From Lineus longissimus (taxonomy: Eukaryota > Nemertea > Pilidiophora > Heteronemertea > Lineidae), in contig NC_088325.1 in assembly GCF_910592395.1 (NCBI RefSeq), forward strand, positions 15,440,109-15,504,108: a DNA stretch of 64,000 bases, in the 5' to 3' direction. A program made the translations under genes and the position numbers. The stretch's first letter is position 1; the number at the start of each line of letters is the position of its first letter. Positions 1-35,300 of this stretch are shown here, piece after piece. Below the pieces are notes generated by a model. The model saw only the letters and a list, made by a program, of their open reading frames with translations. It was not told where the DNA came from and ran no database searches.

Positions 1-2937
1 GCACATACATGTTCCACTATTGTTATCAAGACATTGTTTGGCGTATATTCAAACCATAAGAATAGGAATGGAATCTCAGACATGCTTGAACAAAGTTTAT
101 GGCCTGATCAGTCGTAGGTGGAAATTATAAAGGTGTATTAGATAGATTGGTGAATTGCTTAGTATACCAGGTGTTCAAAAAATTTATCAACATTATTGTT
201 TAATGGTGGAAATTTTATAATCTTTGACTTAGTCACTTATGAAACCACAGGACCACTGTCCCAATACACTCTACCTAACTTCCTCTAGCATTCTGACTTC
301 CGATGATTTTTTTGCCAGAATTTCAAGAATTTGACATTTTCTCATGAGAACCAGTTGCTATGCACCTGACCCCCTAAAACAAGTGTACAACCTACACTAC
401 CTATTTTCAAATAAGACTAGTCCACCCATCATACATTTGCTACAAATATCTGTCTTGTTTATTCCTGATAGGGTACACAAGTTATAGAAATGATAGTATT
501 TTGAGTTATTTTACAACAAGTTGTGTATCTAACCTAGTTTTAAAAAGCCAAAGTGCCCTTGAAATGCCCTTCAAACTTGAATGACTAACAATTTATACTA
601 ACATTTGACTGAACGCAGCTTTCGCTACCCTGGTGACCGAGATGAAAACAACAATGGCCGACTGACACTTGAGGTTTCCATGTCTTTCCCGGGCAGGGGA
701 GTTAGTGGCTGTTTCTCTCATGATGACAACCAGCTAACCACACTGCCAAGAAACAACACAGGTTACTACGGGGTTACCTAGCAACCAGTATGCATAGTCA
801 CAACACATAGTAACCATCCTTGTTACCCTTAGCAACAGAAACAACATGGAACATTGAAAGCTAAAATCTAACTAAGAAATGAAACTACAATATTTGGCAA
901 AATGAAATGCGCAAATTGGTAACCTAGAATTTTGAAACAGGGCATCGAATGAGCGAACTTCTGAAGCAGCGAAATGTCCAAAAAGAATTTTCCAATTTCA
1001 AATAATCGTTATACGCAAATTGATAAAATCATAAAAGCGGAACTGGGTTATGATAAAAAGCGAACCAAAATGCTAGCTGCACAACATGCGAGAGTTACAT
1101 ACCAGATAATGCATTTACACGAGGTGACAACTGCAAATGCACCACTGATACGAACCCTCCACAGGTATATAACAAAACAACAAGGTGACATCTAGTGGTG
1201 CGATGGGCAAACTAAATGGATACGACACCGAAGTTCAGAGTGAAAAGAAATTGTACAACATCAATACAATCTGATCACATGTTGAAGAAAATGTCCTACT
1301 TCAATTCCCGACTCCTGCTTCTGCAATGACCCTGACACCTTCTCATCTGCCCTTCACCTCATTCTCTGGTCGCCCCAGTCTCCAATTTCAACCATCTCCA
1401 TCAGACTCAGTACAGGAGTATCAGCATCCATAAGCATCCTCCAGTGTGACCTTGGCAATTGACCTTGATGTTTGACCTCCAGTTAGAAAGAGATACCACC
1501 AGCTGTGTTCATATGCAGCTTATCATCAGCATAGGAACACCCAATGGTACTCTGGCCAAAAGGAGAATATTCATGGGTCATTGTCCATCCTGCACATCCC
1601 TCTGATGTCCTTGTCTTGGCTTCAGTAGGCCTAACTACACTAACCTAACTCAATACCTATTGATAGATAATGAAATCAATACTGACATCATTTTTCGAAT
1701 ATAAGATGTGGGCCTAAGCATTCTGAGAGCAAATTCAACCGAAAAAGTGACCAAGAGCTTTGCGACATGATTCATGATTTGAAACCTGATGTGATATTAC
1801 CAGTTGGCATCTATTCCCAGAAAGACTTATGTTCTATGAACAAGACACAATCGTGTACACCTGGAGTATCAAACAGATCAAATATCTCGATCTAGATCAC
1901 CTAATACGCAATTTATAATGTGATGTCAAACATCTGCCAACTCAAGTCAAGTTATAGGCCTATCTAATGTTGCTTATCGATTTCGAAAAACAAGATTAGC
2001 TAATAGAGTGCATAGATTTGAAACTGATTGATAATTCTAACCTAAGTCCTAGTGGCCTACATTGTATGTCCTCATTTCATACTGGTTTGGAGTTGTAATG
2101 ATTATTCAATAAACTACTACAAGATACTAGAACATTTGATTCACTTAGAACTAGAATTTCTGCAAAACTGGGGTTGATAGAGACTTGAAATCAATAGAAA
2201 CTCAGGTGAAGACCATGGTCTTCAGGAATTCTTCCTTATCTAAAGGGTGGCCCAATAAAACTGTTTCAACTTGATAGCTAAGGACCATTTCCAATCGTTA
2301 TTGGCCGAGACCAAGGTTACAACCTTGTGGTGCATGACAAGACATTTTTATTGTGCTAGCCAGTAGGCCTGAAGAAACTTACAAAGATCCTTTCAATTCT
2401 AAGACAGAAAGAACGCAACTTGGCATCAATCTGAAACACCCATTTCGACAGTGTAACCAACCTAATGAAACTGATTTTGTAACTAATGGGGTAAGATAAC
2501 CAACCCTGCGATTCACCATGGAGGTACTCCATGGATTCACCAAAACTCCCAATCTAATAATACGCATTTCTCCAAGATATACCCATGTGATTCCCACAGA
2601 CTAAGCCTAGCGCTACAAGAGAAATACCTAAGACATTTGGTCCTTACAGACTAATGAAAGTCTATTGTTAAGTTCATGCTATGTTACATGTCTAGGCATG
2701 TATTAACATGTCACTTTCTGTGATATTTGAACATACTTAGCTCCAAGATGTACATAACCTATATCATTTATCTTCTGGTCACCCCATACTTATATGACTG
2801 TATGAATAGGTGAAGCAAATAGGAGATTTAACCCTCAAACACTTGATTCAGTATTTAAACGGAGTTCCTCCGTTGATTTTAGGTTTGAATAGACGCCAAA
2901 CGTACAAAACCATGACAACAACAAAGTTGACACTTAC
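1..2937. other. Non-coding stretch, 3' intron or flank of POLR2H
   Basis: No convincing gene is seen here. The stretch lies downstream (minus-strand sense) of POLR2H exon 3, which ends in a clean GTAAGT donor, so at least the right part is intron. I searched both strands for the last RPB8 exon (about 38 residues, ending MKKLAF in human) and did not find it. It probably lies left of the window. Several TAGGCCTA octamers occur here. Confidence 0.6.
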
Positions 2938-25045
<22,108 letters not shown>

Positions 25046-25210
25046 TTAGCCGGGGTAAATAAAGTCAACTAAAGTCACAAATGCTACTTTATGTGACGAG
25101 TATCATTTCTAACATTTAACGCATTATTATTGATGATATATATTCTCAGTATCTATCATTCTATTCTTTGCCTTACAAATTAAGTCAGGCGGCGTTACGG
25201 TTGTAATCAA

Positions 25211-25218
25211 TGACGTCA
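25211..25218. promoter_or_regulatory. CRE palindrome TGACGTCA
   Basis: A perfect ATF/CREB consensus palindrome about 195 bp upstream of the POLR2H start codon. Two more occur in the second divergent promoter of this window. Confidence 0.6.
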
Positions 25219-25365
25219 CGAGCACCTCCTGTCATTCTCCAAGCGTCGTCGATGGTGATCATTGTCACAAGTCTTACTCGACCTACTAACCATGTAAGAA
25301 ATTCAGCGGGTGTATGTAATTTTCGACATTACGGCCTGAAGACCGGGAGATTGGTCATACAAGAG

Positions 25366-25461
25366 AATTGCTGTTGTTTCGCTCCCTGAACTTTTCGCCC
25401 CCAGTCGTTTCGCTCCAAATCGAAGTTGTTTCGCTCCCTTGGACTCGGTGTTGGGATTGAG
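25366..25461. repeat. Shared promoter element, copy 1
   Basis: A stretch of about 95 bp from AATTGCTGTTG to GGGATTGAG with three near copies of TTTCGCTCC plus a TTTTCGCC. It matches 52752-52842 nearly base for base, with only scattered substitutions and one small gap. It lies between divergent genes in both places and has the same orientation on the plus strand. Confidence 0.85.
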
Positions 25462-26259
25462 ACACATCAACATTATCAGGATGATCAGGTCACAGGTCAC
25501 AGGTACGCCAGTGGTGACACCTGACGAGCATCTATAGAACCTAAGTATTGTCTTTTCGTTTCGCCGACTCTGAATTCTTCACTTCCAACAACCCGTCTGT
25601 CATGGTGGACAAGAGACAAAATTAATGAAAAATCAACAGAATTGACGTAATTTTCGTTCCAAAACCCATGTCGTATTCTGAATTCGTTGCTAAAGTGTAG
25701 ATATAACCCAGGCCCATCAAATGACGAATCTAATCAGCCCTCTCTGAGCTTATTTGAGCTTGTATTGATTAAAATCTAAAGGATTATTCATTATGACAAG
25801 GTAGGTACTAGGTTAGGTAGGCCTATGCTACATTACAATACATAGGCTACAATGAATATAGAAAACATTTTTACATCTTCCACTCACCATGCATGCTCAC
25901 TGTTCCATCTTGTACGGTACATGTAGTATTCTAGTACATGAGTACTGTTTACATGTGTATTCCATTCGTAACTCCAGATTCGGTTCCATGCTAGATGAGG
26001 CTTCCTCTGCGTCGATGATCATCATCATGTCCCAGGTAAAGGCAGGTTGTTACTGTCAAGTTGGGGGGGGGGTGTATGATGAGAGGTCCGGGTGGCCCTG
26101 GGTCACTAGTGGGTGTGTGCATGCCGCACCGGAGTGTGGGTTGGAGAGGGGGTCACCCTGCTGGCCGCCAAATAGCTAACCTGTCAATGCCAACAGTTGG
26201 AGCTGTTTTCAGACTTTGCTATTCCTTTACAGGAATGTGGGATAGTGGGATGATGAGCC

Positions 26260-29200
26260 ATGGCATCTGACCTGGATCCGTATGCCTACGAGGCATCCGA
26301 TGAAGCCTCAGAGACGGAGCTGCTGGATAAGAGTTTATCCGTGTGGAAGGGCTGGAGCTCCCTTGAGTCTGATGAAGACTTTAGACCTATCCCACTTGAC
26401 CTTCACACAGCAGCTAGTATTGGGAGTTTTGATTGCGTCAGAGCAATCATTGATAAGTAAGTGATTTGGAGGCTCTTTGCAGTCGCACTGCAGTGTCATC
26501 ATAGAAGAAACATAACAGGGTTGAGGCTTCTCGCTGACCTTAGGTGGGTTGATAGATGATTTGACTTGAGTTTAACTAAGGACAACCATATTCAAACAAT
26601 CTAAGAGAAGTCATTTCATGTCTTCCATTAACTGTTGTTTTTCAGGAATGAGGAAGATCTGAATGAGAAGAATTGGGGAGGGTGGACGCCACTGATGTAC
26701 GCTGCCTATATCGGCCATGACAACGTGGTCAACTTACTCTTGGAGGCGAATGTGAGCGTCAACATTCGCAACAAGAAGGGACAAACTGCTTTACATTTGG
26801 CGGCGAGCTGTGGGAATGAGAGTGTGGCATATTTCCTGCTGCAGGTGAGTTCAGTGTGTTCTGCTGTCATGACCTTTCATCCGTTGACCAATCTCAGCAG
26901 AACTGCTTTGAGTCCTGCTGTCCCAGAATGGAGGTCAACACCGTCTTTTCTTGCTTTCTGTCGTTTCTTCTGCAGCGGATGCCATGCAGTCCATGTTTGA
27001 CCTGTGGGGAACTCAAACATGCAATAGGACTGTGCAATTAGTATTATTTTGAACTGGAGATAACTTGCTGCAGGATGCCATGATCAAGAGTCTGCTTTGT
27101 GTGTTACCTTCCCCTCTTATATAAACCATCTTGCTTTCTCTCCAGAACGGTGCAGAACTCGAAGCGAGGGACAGCAAAGGATGGACAGCACTCTTCCACG
27201 CCACTTACTCCGGCCATCAACAACTTGTCAAATTCCTCCTGGACAATAACACCAATATGGAAGCGACGTAAGTTTTCGTCTTGCCGTCTTTTGAAAAATG
27301 CTTATTGTTACAATGCATTGTGACCTCTTTATGTCTCTCCAAGTACAATAGGGTCTGCATTGTGACCTCTTTATGTCTCTCCAAGTACAATAGGGTCTGC
27401 ATTGTGACCTCTTTATGTCTCTCCAAGTAGGGTCTCATCAAAGAGTTGTTTATGTGAATTGTCAGTAACAGAAAGTGACTGTATGTTTCAGTGAGCCATA
27501 TCATGGTTTGACCCCATTCATGGAGGCCGCAGCAGAGGGACATGAAATTATTGTGCACACTTTTCTACAACATGTAAGTTCAATCTCATGACTCAAGGTT
27601 TCAACTTCAGAGGTATGGTCCACCTATTGTATTATGTAATACAGGTGACAAACTTGTTTGCTGTATCTTTTGAAGCAGAAATAGTTGATCAGACAGAGCT
27701 CCAGGCTGTGAAAGAGGCAGAGTAGATAAGAGCAAAGTTCGAATTCGGCATCTGAGAGGAATGATTTGCAAGAGAGTGTTGTCCTTTCAAAGCACACAGT
27801 TTATCAAGTCTATTCCTTCACTACAGGGGGTTAATGTGCATGCTAAGGCCCTCAATGGAGACACTGCACAGACGCTAGCATTACAGTACGGTCACATGAA
27901 GCTAGTCAGCATGATAGATAATCACATGAACCCTCACCCCCATCGCACTGATGGTATACGCGGTGACCTGAGCTCCTCAGATGAGGCCTACCAGCGGCCA
28001 AGGCACAAAGGCTCAAGGTCAAGAATGAAAGGTGACGTATGCTTAGACTGGCGTTTTCTTTTTCATGACACGTGTTAGTTGTGAAGGGACAAATTCAGCT
28101 TCTATTATGTTAAGAGACTGTCAAAACCATTCTGATAGTACCATTAGTAAACCTACTGACATGACCATTCATTGGAGAGCTCCCAGTTGGCACTTTCAAA
28201 TGGTACCAGTGTCATTACTGTCCTGATTAATCAGATATGACAGTCACTGGTAGTGTTATAGACTATGGACTCACATATTTCATCTCTTTCAAATTCTCCA
28301 GGTCCAAACATCCAAGACGGTCCAGCTGCATTTGCTAAACTGATGAACAAAAGTAAAACGCCTCCTAGTGATACAAATCTGCCGGATGAAAGTAAGTGAA
28401 CGGTATGATGAGGTAATGATCACATAAAACATACTCCTCAATGAAGAATGTAACAAGGAAGTAACGGGGGAGAATCAAATGGCTTTGTGACTAAACGTGA
28501 TTCATGTTTTCTTATATTTCAGACGCATCAGTTCCATCTGGCTACGTTACATTCCACAATGATGGAACGGAAGTGGTGGCCAACCAGCCGATCTGTTCAC
28601 GGGACATGACGTCTCCGATCAACGCAGAGGATCATCGCCTTGATAGCTCGGGTGGTGCTGGAAGTAAAGGTGTGTACGCCAGTTAGAAACTGGTTGGAAT
28701 GTGCTCTGTATTGAGGACTGTTTGTAGAAGCAGCCCAACTATAGCAGAGTCAGACTGAGGTGAAGCCCAGTCTTTGTCTGTTTACCCACCCCAGCATTGG
28801 TGGTCTTTTTTAGGGAGGAGTAATTGAAAGGTAGCATCAATCAATGCACCTAAACCAATCTATTCCTTCCTCCCACTAAAATTTGACTTTTTTTTCAGAT
28901 TCCGTACGTGATGTCGATGATGACATTGATGATGCATTTTCAAAAACAGGTGCTCTGACGATAAAGAGTAGTTCTAGTTCCAGTGGTGGCCTAGTGGCGG
29001 CTCTGGGCATACATAAGGAGGAGAGCCCAGAGAGTAACGACAGCAGTGCACCAGAACTACCAGAAAAAAACACGCTGGATCCGATACCAGCTGAGGAACG
29101 AAAACCTAAGGCTCCGATGGTGCGTTCACCGAATCGCCACGATCGGGCATTGCGACATCAACGCTCACGAGAATGGCGACGTAAAGACACTCGTCCTAAC

Positions 29201-31121
29201 AATCACGAGGTCGGCTCTGGAGATCGTAGCAACCAGGAAGTGAATCATTCTAGTCTTCAAACATTACCCTCACAGCAACCACCTCATCAGACATCAGCGA
29301 GCTCGTATCCCCAACGTGATCGAGTGACACCCTCTGTTCCACCCGGGTTGAGCCCACTTTCAAACAATCACAACTTGGACGACTTACCAACGTTGGATGA
29401 CTTGTTGACACAGTTAGGCCTCACCAAGTACATTCCATTGTTCCAGGAGCAGGATGTGGATTTACAAGTGTTCATGTCATTGACTGATAATGATTTGAAG
29501 GAGGTCGGTGTCAAGTAAGTCTCATGACTTGTGAACATTCTCTTGCTCTCCACTGTGGTTGGCTACCAATTGGTATCGTTGGCCTTGTGACAGGGGGGGT
29601 CTTCAGCTATCACAAGTTGGACATGTCTTTCACCTGGATGGGATCATTGGCTCACTCTGGCACTGGCACCAGCTAAAATGCAAGAAATCTTGGTTTTGAC
29701 CTTGTAAGGCCTTCAATTCTATGAGATCCAAATTCTTGCTTCAAATCAACAATTTGACACTCTATTCTAGGTTATTTGGGCCAAGACGTAAAATGACCAA
29801 TGCCATTGCCCGTTGGCATAGCAACGCTGCCCCTGCGTCTAACAGTCTCGAGCAGGCGTACGCAGACAAACTGGAGGCTGAGATGCAGGAGATGGCGCTG
29901 AACCTTCACCAGGTGAGCAGACGATCTGATGTAAACAATGTCCTCCAGGGGGCAGATGCTTCTTGTTTACACAGAGTGGACCATTCAGCAATCCTACAAA
30001 ATGAACCCGGGTCGTCTTGTCTTGACAGTAAAGCTTGAAGACATGGCATCAAACCCAGGTTGTGAGGATAGCATGCACCAATCTTACCCCCTGTAATCTC
30101 ATTCTTTAGCTATGACTCTGCATATTGTAGGTTCAACTCACACATTCAGGGTCATCTATCTGCTTGTGACCTTGTACAAATCACTTGATCCTATCATTCC
30201 AGGCCTATGATCAAGCGGAGAAGTGCAAAGCGCAGGTGCTCCAGGAACAAGAGTTACGCTCGGTGACGGAGGGATGTCTGATGGAGGATCGGAAAACATG
30301 GCAGCAGGTGCATCGGATTGCCATGGATACACGACAACACTGCGGGGAACTGGCTAACTTGGTGCAAAGGTTAAGGTAAGAGTGACTGGTGATGAGTGGA
30401 GTGTGTCCTTGTTAAGGTAAGAGTGACTGGTGATGAATGAGGAGTGTGTCCTTGTTAAGGTAAGAGTGACTGGTGATGAATGAGGAGTGTGTCCTTGTAA
30501 AGGTAAGAGTGACTGGTGATGAATGAGGAGTGTGTCCTTGTTAAGGTAAGAGTGACTGGTGATGAATGAGGAGTGTGTCCTTGTTAAGGTAAGAGTGACT
30601 GGTGATGAATGAGGAGTGTGTCCTTGTTAAGGTAAGAGTGACTGGTGATGAATGAGGAGTGTGTCCTTGCTGGCTGTTTGAGTCCTTTCAGTAAGTCTTC
30701 ACACTAAGATTCTTTGAGAACTTGAGTGCATATGCCATGGCAGGCTGAACATACATCATAGATAAAACGTAAACAAATCTGTTGCTCTCTGAAAACTAAA
30801 CATGAAATGTCTCCTTCCATTTTCAGTTTATTACAAAATGAGCTGACCCGACGTCTGCTACTATCAGGTGACGTCAGCCAACCAATGGAAAACCCCTACG
30901 CCATGAACCCAAACACGCTGGCCGCGGCGCTACAGGACAGTGTCCATCTTGATCAAGACACGAACAATGAAATTCAGAACATTGCAACCGAACATTTAGT
31001 AAATCAGTTGGAGTATTTCACGGGGGAATTGAAACGTGCTGTGACAATGACAGCTGTGAACACTGATAAACTGTTGGGTCGCGAGATGTCTTGCCATGAT
31101 GAATTCGAGGCACTCTCTTAG
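26260..31121 (+). CDS. ANKS3: ANKS3, ankyrin-repeat and SAM-domain protein 3
   Basis: In vertebrates this ciliary scaffold binds ANKS6, BICC1 and NEK8-module proteins. Eleven coding exons join in phase to 755 aa: 26260-26456, 26646-26844, 27146-27267, 27492-27573, 27827-28031, 28302-28391, 28523-28669, 28899-29514, 29771-29912, 30203-30375 and 30827-31121. An acidic N-terminus (SDEASETELLDKSLSVWKGW) matches human ANKS3. Ankyrin repeats follow, about residues 45-230 (LDLHTAASIG, GGWTPLMYAAYIGHD, KGWTALFHATYSGHQ, GLTPFMEAAAEGHE). Next come a Ser-rich linker with the family motifs GYVTF and RDMTSPIN, a SAM domain at about 505-572 (LTQLGLTKYIPLFQEQDVDL to FGPRRKMTNAIARWHS), and a helical C-terminus. 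Human ANKS3 is about 100 residues shorter, mainly in the linker. The start is the first ATG in exon 1. Intron 3 has a 42-bp triplication and intron 10 begins in a repeated splice donor. Confidence 0.95.
27315..27435. repeat. 42-bp tandem repeat, 3 copies, ANKS3 intron 3
   Basis: The unit starts GCATTGTGACCTCTTTATGT. The third copy lacks a few bases before GGGTCT. It lies about 50 bp after the exon 3 donor. Confidence 0.93.
30371..30670 (+). repeat. 43-bp tandem repeat carrying seven copies of the ANKS3 exon 10 splice donor
   Basis: The unit contains TTAAGGTAAGAGTGACTGG, and the first copy overlaps the last five exonic bases of exon 10. Seven copies are present, the first two bases shorter and the fourth with GTAAAGGTAAG. 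Each repeats the complete TTAAG/GTAAGAG donor context. Frames continue with in-frame stops (for example TGA in GGTGATGAATGA), so use of a downstream donor would lengthen or truncate the protein. Confidence 0.95.
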
Positions 31122-31593
31122 CAGGACAAAGACTTTTGTCTCATGATAGCATTTTCAATTTGGTGTAATATTCTCTGCTATGGGAACCTCTATGCTGTAG
31201 ATGTATGTCTCTATGGAGCAGTGTATAGATTGTACATGTATCTTCTCCAGTCTAACCAATACTCTGATTGTTGAGATGTCAGCTGAAAACAATACATGTA
31301 TAGCATATAGGTGACATAATCTGCTCTTTGTCTTTCTGATGTAACCTCTTGCTATGAAAACCATGTCTCAGTGATAATACAATGTCCATAGCTAATGTAC
31401 TTAATGCTTACATTCTAAGTTACTGCAATACAAATATATTTATTTTTAACACCTTGGTTGTGTTGTCTGTTTCTGCTGTATGGATTCTAGAAGTTGGAAG
31501 TTGGTACGAGGGGCCTTGGTTTCTCCATACAATCAGTCACAATCACATTCTCTCCTTCAAAGGACCAAGGCAAGCAGTAACTGCGGTGTCCTA

Positions 31594-31838
31594 GCCTTCT
31601 GTGAAAGCCTACAGATGCCGTCACATTGACCCAATGCATAGTCCCCTCCCTACAAGACCAGCCTTCTGTGAAAGCCTAGAGATGCCTTCACAGTGTCACA
31701 TTGACCCAATGCATAGCCCCCTCTCCCTACAAGACCAGCCTTCTGTGAAAGCCTAGAGATGCCTTCACAGTGTCACATTGACCCAATGCATAGCCCCCTC
31801 TCCCTACAAGACCAGCCTTCTGTAAAAGCCTAGAGATC
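31594..31838. repeat. About 77-bp tandem repeat, 3 copies plus a partial
   Basis: Copies start with GCCTTCTGTGAAAGCCTA at 31594, 31661, 31738 and (partial) 31814. The first is about ten bases shorter because it lacks the CACAGTGT segment. Non-coding. Confidence 0.92.
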
Positions 31839-32301
31839 CATGTCCCCTACCTTTATCAGCACTGTATTCATCAACAGGTCATCATTCTTGGAGTTGGACA
31901 ATCTGGCCGGCTCTCTCCTAGGACTGGTATGGCAGACAAACATGACAAGAATGGTTTGATACTTCTAGAAACATTTATTAAGTATTATGTAAAATGTACA
32001 ATGCTTATACACGGGAGCCAACTCAAAGAAGTTTACAGTGACGAGGGGATGAGAGTTATAGAGAATGGCTGAGAGACATCAATATTGCCATGTGGAACCG
32101 ACCGGCTTTGTCACCATAGCACGTTGATGTCAAAGCAGGTCAACCCTGAAATGGTTGTATGGGTATTGTAATGTCAGAAGTCATGTATATACATGGACTA
32201 CCAGGCACACAATGTGCGGGGGGGGGACTGCGAGGTGCCTCAAAGCAGGGAGTTCCAAAGATATGTATGCCGACGACCCAAAGCAATTTGTTTCCCTTTG
32301 T

Positions 32302-32375
32302 GACATCAAGTATAGATCTATACTTGGCCATATATTGTGACATCAAGTATAGATCTATACTTGGCCATATATATT
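32302..32375. repeat. 37-bp tandem duplication containing a 20-bp perfect palindrome
   Basis: CAAGTATAGATCTATACTTG is exactly self-complementary and occurs at 32307-32326 and 32344-32363. The surrounding 37 bp are duplicated. AT-rich, with a BglII site at its centre. Confidence 0.93.
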
Positions 32376-35300
32376 ATATATGTGGACAGAACGTGCATGA
32401 AAAATCAACCTGACCCAGCTTCAGGGAGAAGTCAAGTCTCTAAATCTGAACAAAACAGTGAGTCTTTACACAAAAAGACTTCTAAATGAGTCTGCATATG
32501 TTATCCCTTTCAGAGACTTGGCCATGTTTCCGAATGGGCGCGCCTCGGCCAAATCCATGTACGAAGATGGTACCACAACACCTGACCCCCCTCTAAATTA
32601 TTAGACAGAAATCATAAATGTTTTACTACAACGAAATCACTGATTAATGTATGTACAGAAGGGCAACAGATATATGACAATGACCTGATTCAGAGAGGGA
32701 CTCGGACATCATGTTGTGTTGACCCTTTTAAGACTGAACCCAGGAGTTATACAATAACCCCTAAGATGTCCTGGGTGAAGGCAGATCCATGGCCCTGCAC
32801 CCAGCTGAATCATCCGACAGAACCTGACAGCGGACTGTTGATCAGTCCAAGGTAAAGAATCAGTCTTTCAAATGTGCCTCTCAGTATCCGACAGCACCCT
32901 ATCAGCTTTCATAGTGTCTTTTAGAGCATCATGACCAGTTCAGTTCCTAACCCTAACCCACACACTTGCTCCCTCAAGTTTCATGGTTAACAAAAAATTT
33001 GATATATCATACATACACATTATGTGAGTACAGCCCTGTTCAGAATTAAACTCCTGTCAACTGAATCAACCTGCAAACATTCATGCATTTGTTTAGGGCC
33101 AATCTCCACATAAGACAAAGAGAGTGTGAAATGCTCTCTAAATCACTTATGTGGAGACAAGCCATTCCTCTCCACTCATTAACATCTCACAATATCATAA
33201 GAATGCATTGAACATTTTAAAAGCTTTGAACTAAAATCGACCACATTTCCTTTTGAACAAGACTGTCCATAGCATTTCATACACAACTTCATTTCATTTC
33301 CAAATCAAACGGAGCAGAACTCAAACGTTAAAATCCGAGTAAAACCCATCTAAAATAAACCATCAAACAAAGTTAACAACAAAAAAGTTACGCGAGACAC
33401 ACACACGTGTACTCAAGTGGACCTCACCACCGAAGGTACTCCATTCATGAAATCAGGACGACATGAGGATCCATTCTAAAATCAGACAGATTTAATAAAG
33501 AAGAGCAAAACATCTCTGCTTCACTAGCGCCGAGATGGGCTACGTTATCTATAACAGTAAGAACAGATCTCAGACGTGGTAAAGCACATGGTAAAAGAAA
33601 ACCTGGACCGTTTTTAAAATAACCAATGACTCAAGACTGCCCTTAAAATCATAGATGATTTAGGATGATCTTTGAATCTTATCAAAGTGGGAACCTTTAA
33701 ATACAGACACATTATTCTGGTCAGTTCTAAAAATTGCAAATGGATCATAGGAGGTGGAGTTTCTCTCAACCTACGCAAAGAACCCACCCCTGAGCCGACA
33801 CCACTATTCACTTATTGACCAGAAAGAGAATTCAAGAGGACTCCTGTAGTTAATCAACTGGGACTCAAAATGAAATATGGTCATACTCATGATGTGAACT
33901 GACCAGGAATCCTTTTCAATTCATTGATATCACACCCCCACTGCTGAAAATAGACTCACCTGAATAATGCATTAGACAAGTCTATCCCAGTATCCGAGGT
34001 CCTTTCCCAGAATACTGAATATTGCATTAATTAGACAAGTCCATTCAAGGAAGTGGGGGTGCAAAGGTTGTACCATGAAACGGTTATAAAACAACTCATT
34101 CACCTATGTACAATAATCATGGAGGATAATAGAATAAAACTGTTTTTACGATTTGCAGTCTCCCGGGGGATTAGAGCGCCACCTATATATTTCATAATAT
34201 ACAATCTACTATACATAACAATAGGCCACCTGGTGAGCAGGACACACACTCTAAGGTCAAAGGTCATCTATATATGGATGAAACAGAGTTACTCTAACTG
34301 TCAACACTTTACTCTTGTATTCACATTGTCACCTTCTGCTGTCAAAGGTGGCAGCACTGCAGCACTATCTACACGAAGAACTTGATATTGACGAGACTTG
34401 TTTAAGTTAATGATGAAGTAATGACGAGATGAAATGACGAGGTTTCCGTGGCAACGCCAGATATAACAACACATCCATTTAATGGATGTATAATCAAACT
34501 GAAGTGAAAGGAATGTTGATGAAACGGCAAGTTCTTCGTGAAAATATGCTCCACACACAAACACACTCCAACACATCTGGCACAGTTAAAAAACAGTGTA
34601 AGTTAAAATGTTCTGCAAGAAACAGTGTGTCTCTTGCCCACCTGATGATGCTGACATATCTTCGGGAAATCAGAGGCAATTGTCAAGTTTAGAAATCAGT
34701 TTAGGAGGGAAACACCGAGTTCTGAAATTCCTTGAAACTTTCCCTGTTGTCTGTCTTTGTGACACAAAGCTGATCAGAGATCATAATTACACCCATCACC
34801 TCCCTGGACTGCCAAAATGAACCAACCCAATGAACAGAAATGCATTAGAGTGGTTGGACTCATTCCAACTATCAAGGGGTGATAGGTGCTGCAGTCATCC
34901 CGATACCTAAGATTAACCGAAGCAGACGCCAATGTTTTTAAAAATCGAGCGACGCTAAAATCCCCGGGGACGGGTAGTTTACGAGACAAAATGGTCGCTC
35001 GACGAGATATTGACATATCCAAGTATATCCGAGGAAGTTGCTCTACGACACTACAAGTTAAAAGGCAACACTTATTTACAATCAATAGTTAAAAGATTCC
35101 ACTATAGGGGGCGTTTCAGAGTTTGAAGGTCTCTTCACTGTAACAATGCTATTTTCTGCAACGATGAAGTTTACAGTTATTCTGATAAAAGTTTGAACAA
35201 ACTCATCAACAATTTATCGCATTGAAACTTACTAAATGAAAATGATGAATTCTTGAGAACATCCAGTAACATATTGCAACGCTACTGCATTAGTCACTCA

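Noticed and set aside
614..780. Possible terminal exon after GAACGCAG (reading PGDRDENNNGRLTLEVSMSF)
   Set aside because: The acceptor is weak with no pyrimidine tract, two frames are equally plausible, and no partner exon was found.
34774..35092. Overlapping open frames on both strands near 34.9 kb
   Set aside because: Neither has a domain or splice signals. The position suits GSK3 3' UTR or intergenic DNA.
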